Positions 62,245 through 64,000 of a stretch of DNA of 64,000 nucleotides are shown here, piece after piece. Under the pieces are notes generated by a model. That model saw nothing but the letters and a program-made list of their open reading frames with translations, made no database searches and was not told where the DNA came from. Origin of the DNA: Anarhynchus alexandrinus. Taxonomy: Eukaryota; Chordata; Aves; Charadriiformes; Charadriidae. A program made the position numbers and the translations under genes. Where the stretch lies: the NCBI GenBank assembly GCA_008711295.1, contig VUYV01000609.1:184826-248825 (forward strand). The letters run 5' to 3'. Position 1 is the stretch's first letter. Each line of letters starts with the position of its first letter.

Positions 62245-63373
62245 GTAAATCTCCTACCTGTTTGTATTCGAGTATCTGGGCTTGGCAATCTTTGTAGCAT
62301 TTTTATTTTTTTTAGGTTACCTCTATCACCTACAGTGATACAATAAGGATTATTCACCTATAAGGCAGGCTATATTGGAGATGTGTATTTTCACCACAAT
62401 GATTCCTATAATACGCAGGCAATATGATTACAAAACAAAACTGCAGACACCTCATATTACCTCGTTAAGGTTACGGACTAATATTATGGTAATTTATAGC
62501 TCCATTGCACATGGTTGTTTAAAAGAATTTAAAAGAAAGAAGGAAAAAGAACCAAGCGCATATAACACTGGCCTGTAGCTTGACACAAACTGGGAATACA
62601 CTTTTTAACTAAATGACCTCATTAAATTTTGGGAGTCTATTATTTCTTGTCTGATTATTATTCTAAATATAATACTCCAGCTTCAGTGACTCATGCATAG
62701 TACCTCAGGATAGATTTCTTTTTGATGTACACTGCATTAGTCATACTTATCTATTAACGCAGATGATATGTGGTGCAACCCCTACACCTGCTGCCATATT
62801 CTAGGAAGAAAATATTAATATATTACTTGGTTCTGTAATTAACACTGGTACATAAAGCAATGCAAGTCCAAAATAGCTTTTAGGATTCAGGATTGGATAA
62901 TGAAAAAAACATTTTTCTCCTCAAAGTTGTTTCATTGATACTGTTAGAGATAATTTATTATGGTAATAACAATTCCTCTAGTTCTTGCAAGAAGTATGAT
63001 GTAAAAGAAAAAAAAATATGAAAGCTAATGGAGAGCCCTTTCTGCAAGACATGAAATTAGCTTGCACAAATTAAGTTCTTACATGCTAAAAATCAAAAGA
63101 CCTTCAGATATCAGCTTTCCCGGCAGAAACTAAAAATCAGACCAAACATATTGACTCCTGACTAGCTCACAGATTTCGACTGGTTCTTGTCCCATCCAAA
63201 TTGGCAGGATCCATGGCAAGATTTGAATGATTATATATTAGCAGGCAAATTGTGAAACGAGAATTTCCTTGTTAATGCTGCAGGACCAAACTTAAAGTGC
63301 TAATTGAGAAGAGGATTTCTGTAAAAAGGAACGATAGGTAAAAAGTATATCTTTTGTTTAAAAATTGAGCATC

Positions 63374-64000
63374 ATTACCCTGACCTCTTCATGGTTCAAC
63401 AAAGTAAGAGTGAAGTCCTGCACCTGGGGAAGGATGACTCCAGACCCTAGTATATATGCTGGAGAATGACCATCTGGAAGGCATCTTTGCAGAAAAGGAC
63501 CTGGGGATCATAGTGGACATCAAGTTGAACATAAGCCAGCAGTATGCCCTTGCAGCAAAAGCAGCTAATGGTATCCTGGTCTCCATTAGGAAGACCACTG
63601 CCAACAGTTGAGGGAAGTGACCCTTCCCCTTTGCTCTGCACTGGTGGGGTCACACCTGGAGTGCTAGGTCCAGTTCTCAACTCTCCTGTACAAGGCAAAC
63701 ATGGACATATGGGAGAGAGGTCAGCGAAGGGCCACAAAGATGATTAAGGGACTGGAGCATCTCTCATACGAGGAGAAGCTGAGAGAGCTGTGACTGGTCA
63801 GCCTGGAGAAAAGAAGACTCAGGGGGATCTTATCAATGTATATAAATACCTGAAGGGAGGGTGCAAAAAGGACAGAACCAGGGTCTTTTCAGTGGTGCCC
63901 AGTGACAGGACCAGAGGCAATATGCATAAACTGAACCACGGGAGGTTGTGGAGCCTCCATCGTTGGAGATATTCTAAAGGTGGGCCTGGGCAACTGGCTG
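63374..64000 (+). mobile_element. CR1 LINE fragment, subfamily C, cut by window end
   Basis: A plus-strand CR1 closely matching 48503-49190. It starts at the same base as the matching part of that copy (ATTACCCTGACCTCTTCATGG), carries the same TGA (63791-63793) and the same shortened G-run, and then lacks 73 bp at about 63946, present at 49060-49132 in the other copy, between two GAGGTT repeats. The element continues past the window edge at 64000. It contains RT C-terminal coding remnants only, without catalytic motifs. Confidence 0.92.

Larger units (their letters stand above)
53531..63373. other. Unique AT-rich DNA with scattered simple repeats; one candidate exon
   Basis: A ten-kilobase stretch without a clear CR1 apart from a short old relic near 57.9 kb. 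It contains (AAC)n at 53820-53840, T13 at 54028-54040, (CA/CG)n at 54773-54797, GC-richer DNA at 56280-56760, a 15-bp tandem pair at 56046-56075, an A/T-run pair at 61892-61929, and a candidate exon at 62103-62244. Open frames here (57302-57550, 60098-60382, 56129-56446) have no recognised domain. Confidence 0.6.

Noticed and set aside
48503..64000. Simple segmental duplication of the 48.5 and 63.4 kb CR1 copies
   Set aside because: Upstream flanks visibly differ, so a duplication would have to end exactly at the shared start. Kept only as an alternative to check.
1..64000. tRNA, rRNA, or bacterial/phage defence system
   Set aside because: No cloverleaf with A/B boxes, no rRNA blocks, no operon-like coding, no Shine-Dalgarno-led genes. 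The DNA is vertebrate-type.

Overview
This is vertebrate nuclear DNA, most likely from a bird. It is AT-rich and CpG-poor, has no compact operon-like coding, and carries many CR1 LINEs with the typical bird 3' ends (TCATAGAATCATAGAATGG read on the minus strand, ATTCTATGATTC on the plus strand). It also holds a short remnant of the avian ERV LTR class that opens TGTACTGGGTTTGGC and closes GGTTAAACCACAACA. I see no complete host gene. The window looks like a large intron or an intergenic desert, and nearly all recognisable protein coding is retrotransposon debris.

Layout. 1-7 kb is unique AT-rich DNA with one microexon-like signal at 2.24 kb. 7.3-9.1 kb has a decayed CR1 3' end and a plus-strand CR1 with an internal deletion. 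14.6-15.7 kb is a 1.07-kb plus-strand CR1 whose reverse transcriptase (RT) frame is broken by one TAG. 17.2-21.3 kb is the largest element: a nearly full-length minus-strand CR1 with ORF1 (SGNH esterase) and ORF2 (endonuclease plus RT), both disabled. Shorter minus-strand CR1 3' ends lie at 25.1, 32.1, 42.6, 50.5 and 52.6 kb. Two plus-strand copies of a third CR1 subfamily lie at 48.4-49.3 and 63.4-64.0 kb. The second runs off the window and shares its 5' start and two disabling lesions with the first. An LTR fragment lies at 33.2 kb, a GIY-YIG-like (Penelope-type) relic at 36.3 kb, an ancient CR1/L3-like relic at 46.6 kb, and a palindromic DNA-transposon relic at 53.3-53.5 kb.

Host signals worth testing are few. 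They are a well-formed candidate coding exon at 62.10-62.24 kb (polypyrimidine tract plus AG, ATG, GTAAAT donor), a CpG cluster at 26.3-26.6 kb with a possible minus-strand exon, a 15-nt microexon-like element at 2.24 kb, a G-quadruplex motif at 34.64 kb, and several short perfect hairpins. I found no CRISPR array, rRNA, tRNA or bacterial-type gene system. The most informative biology here is how the CR1 copies decayed and how they relate to one another.
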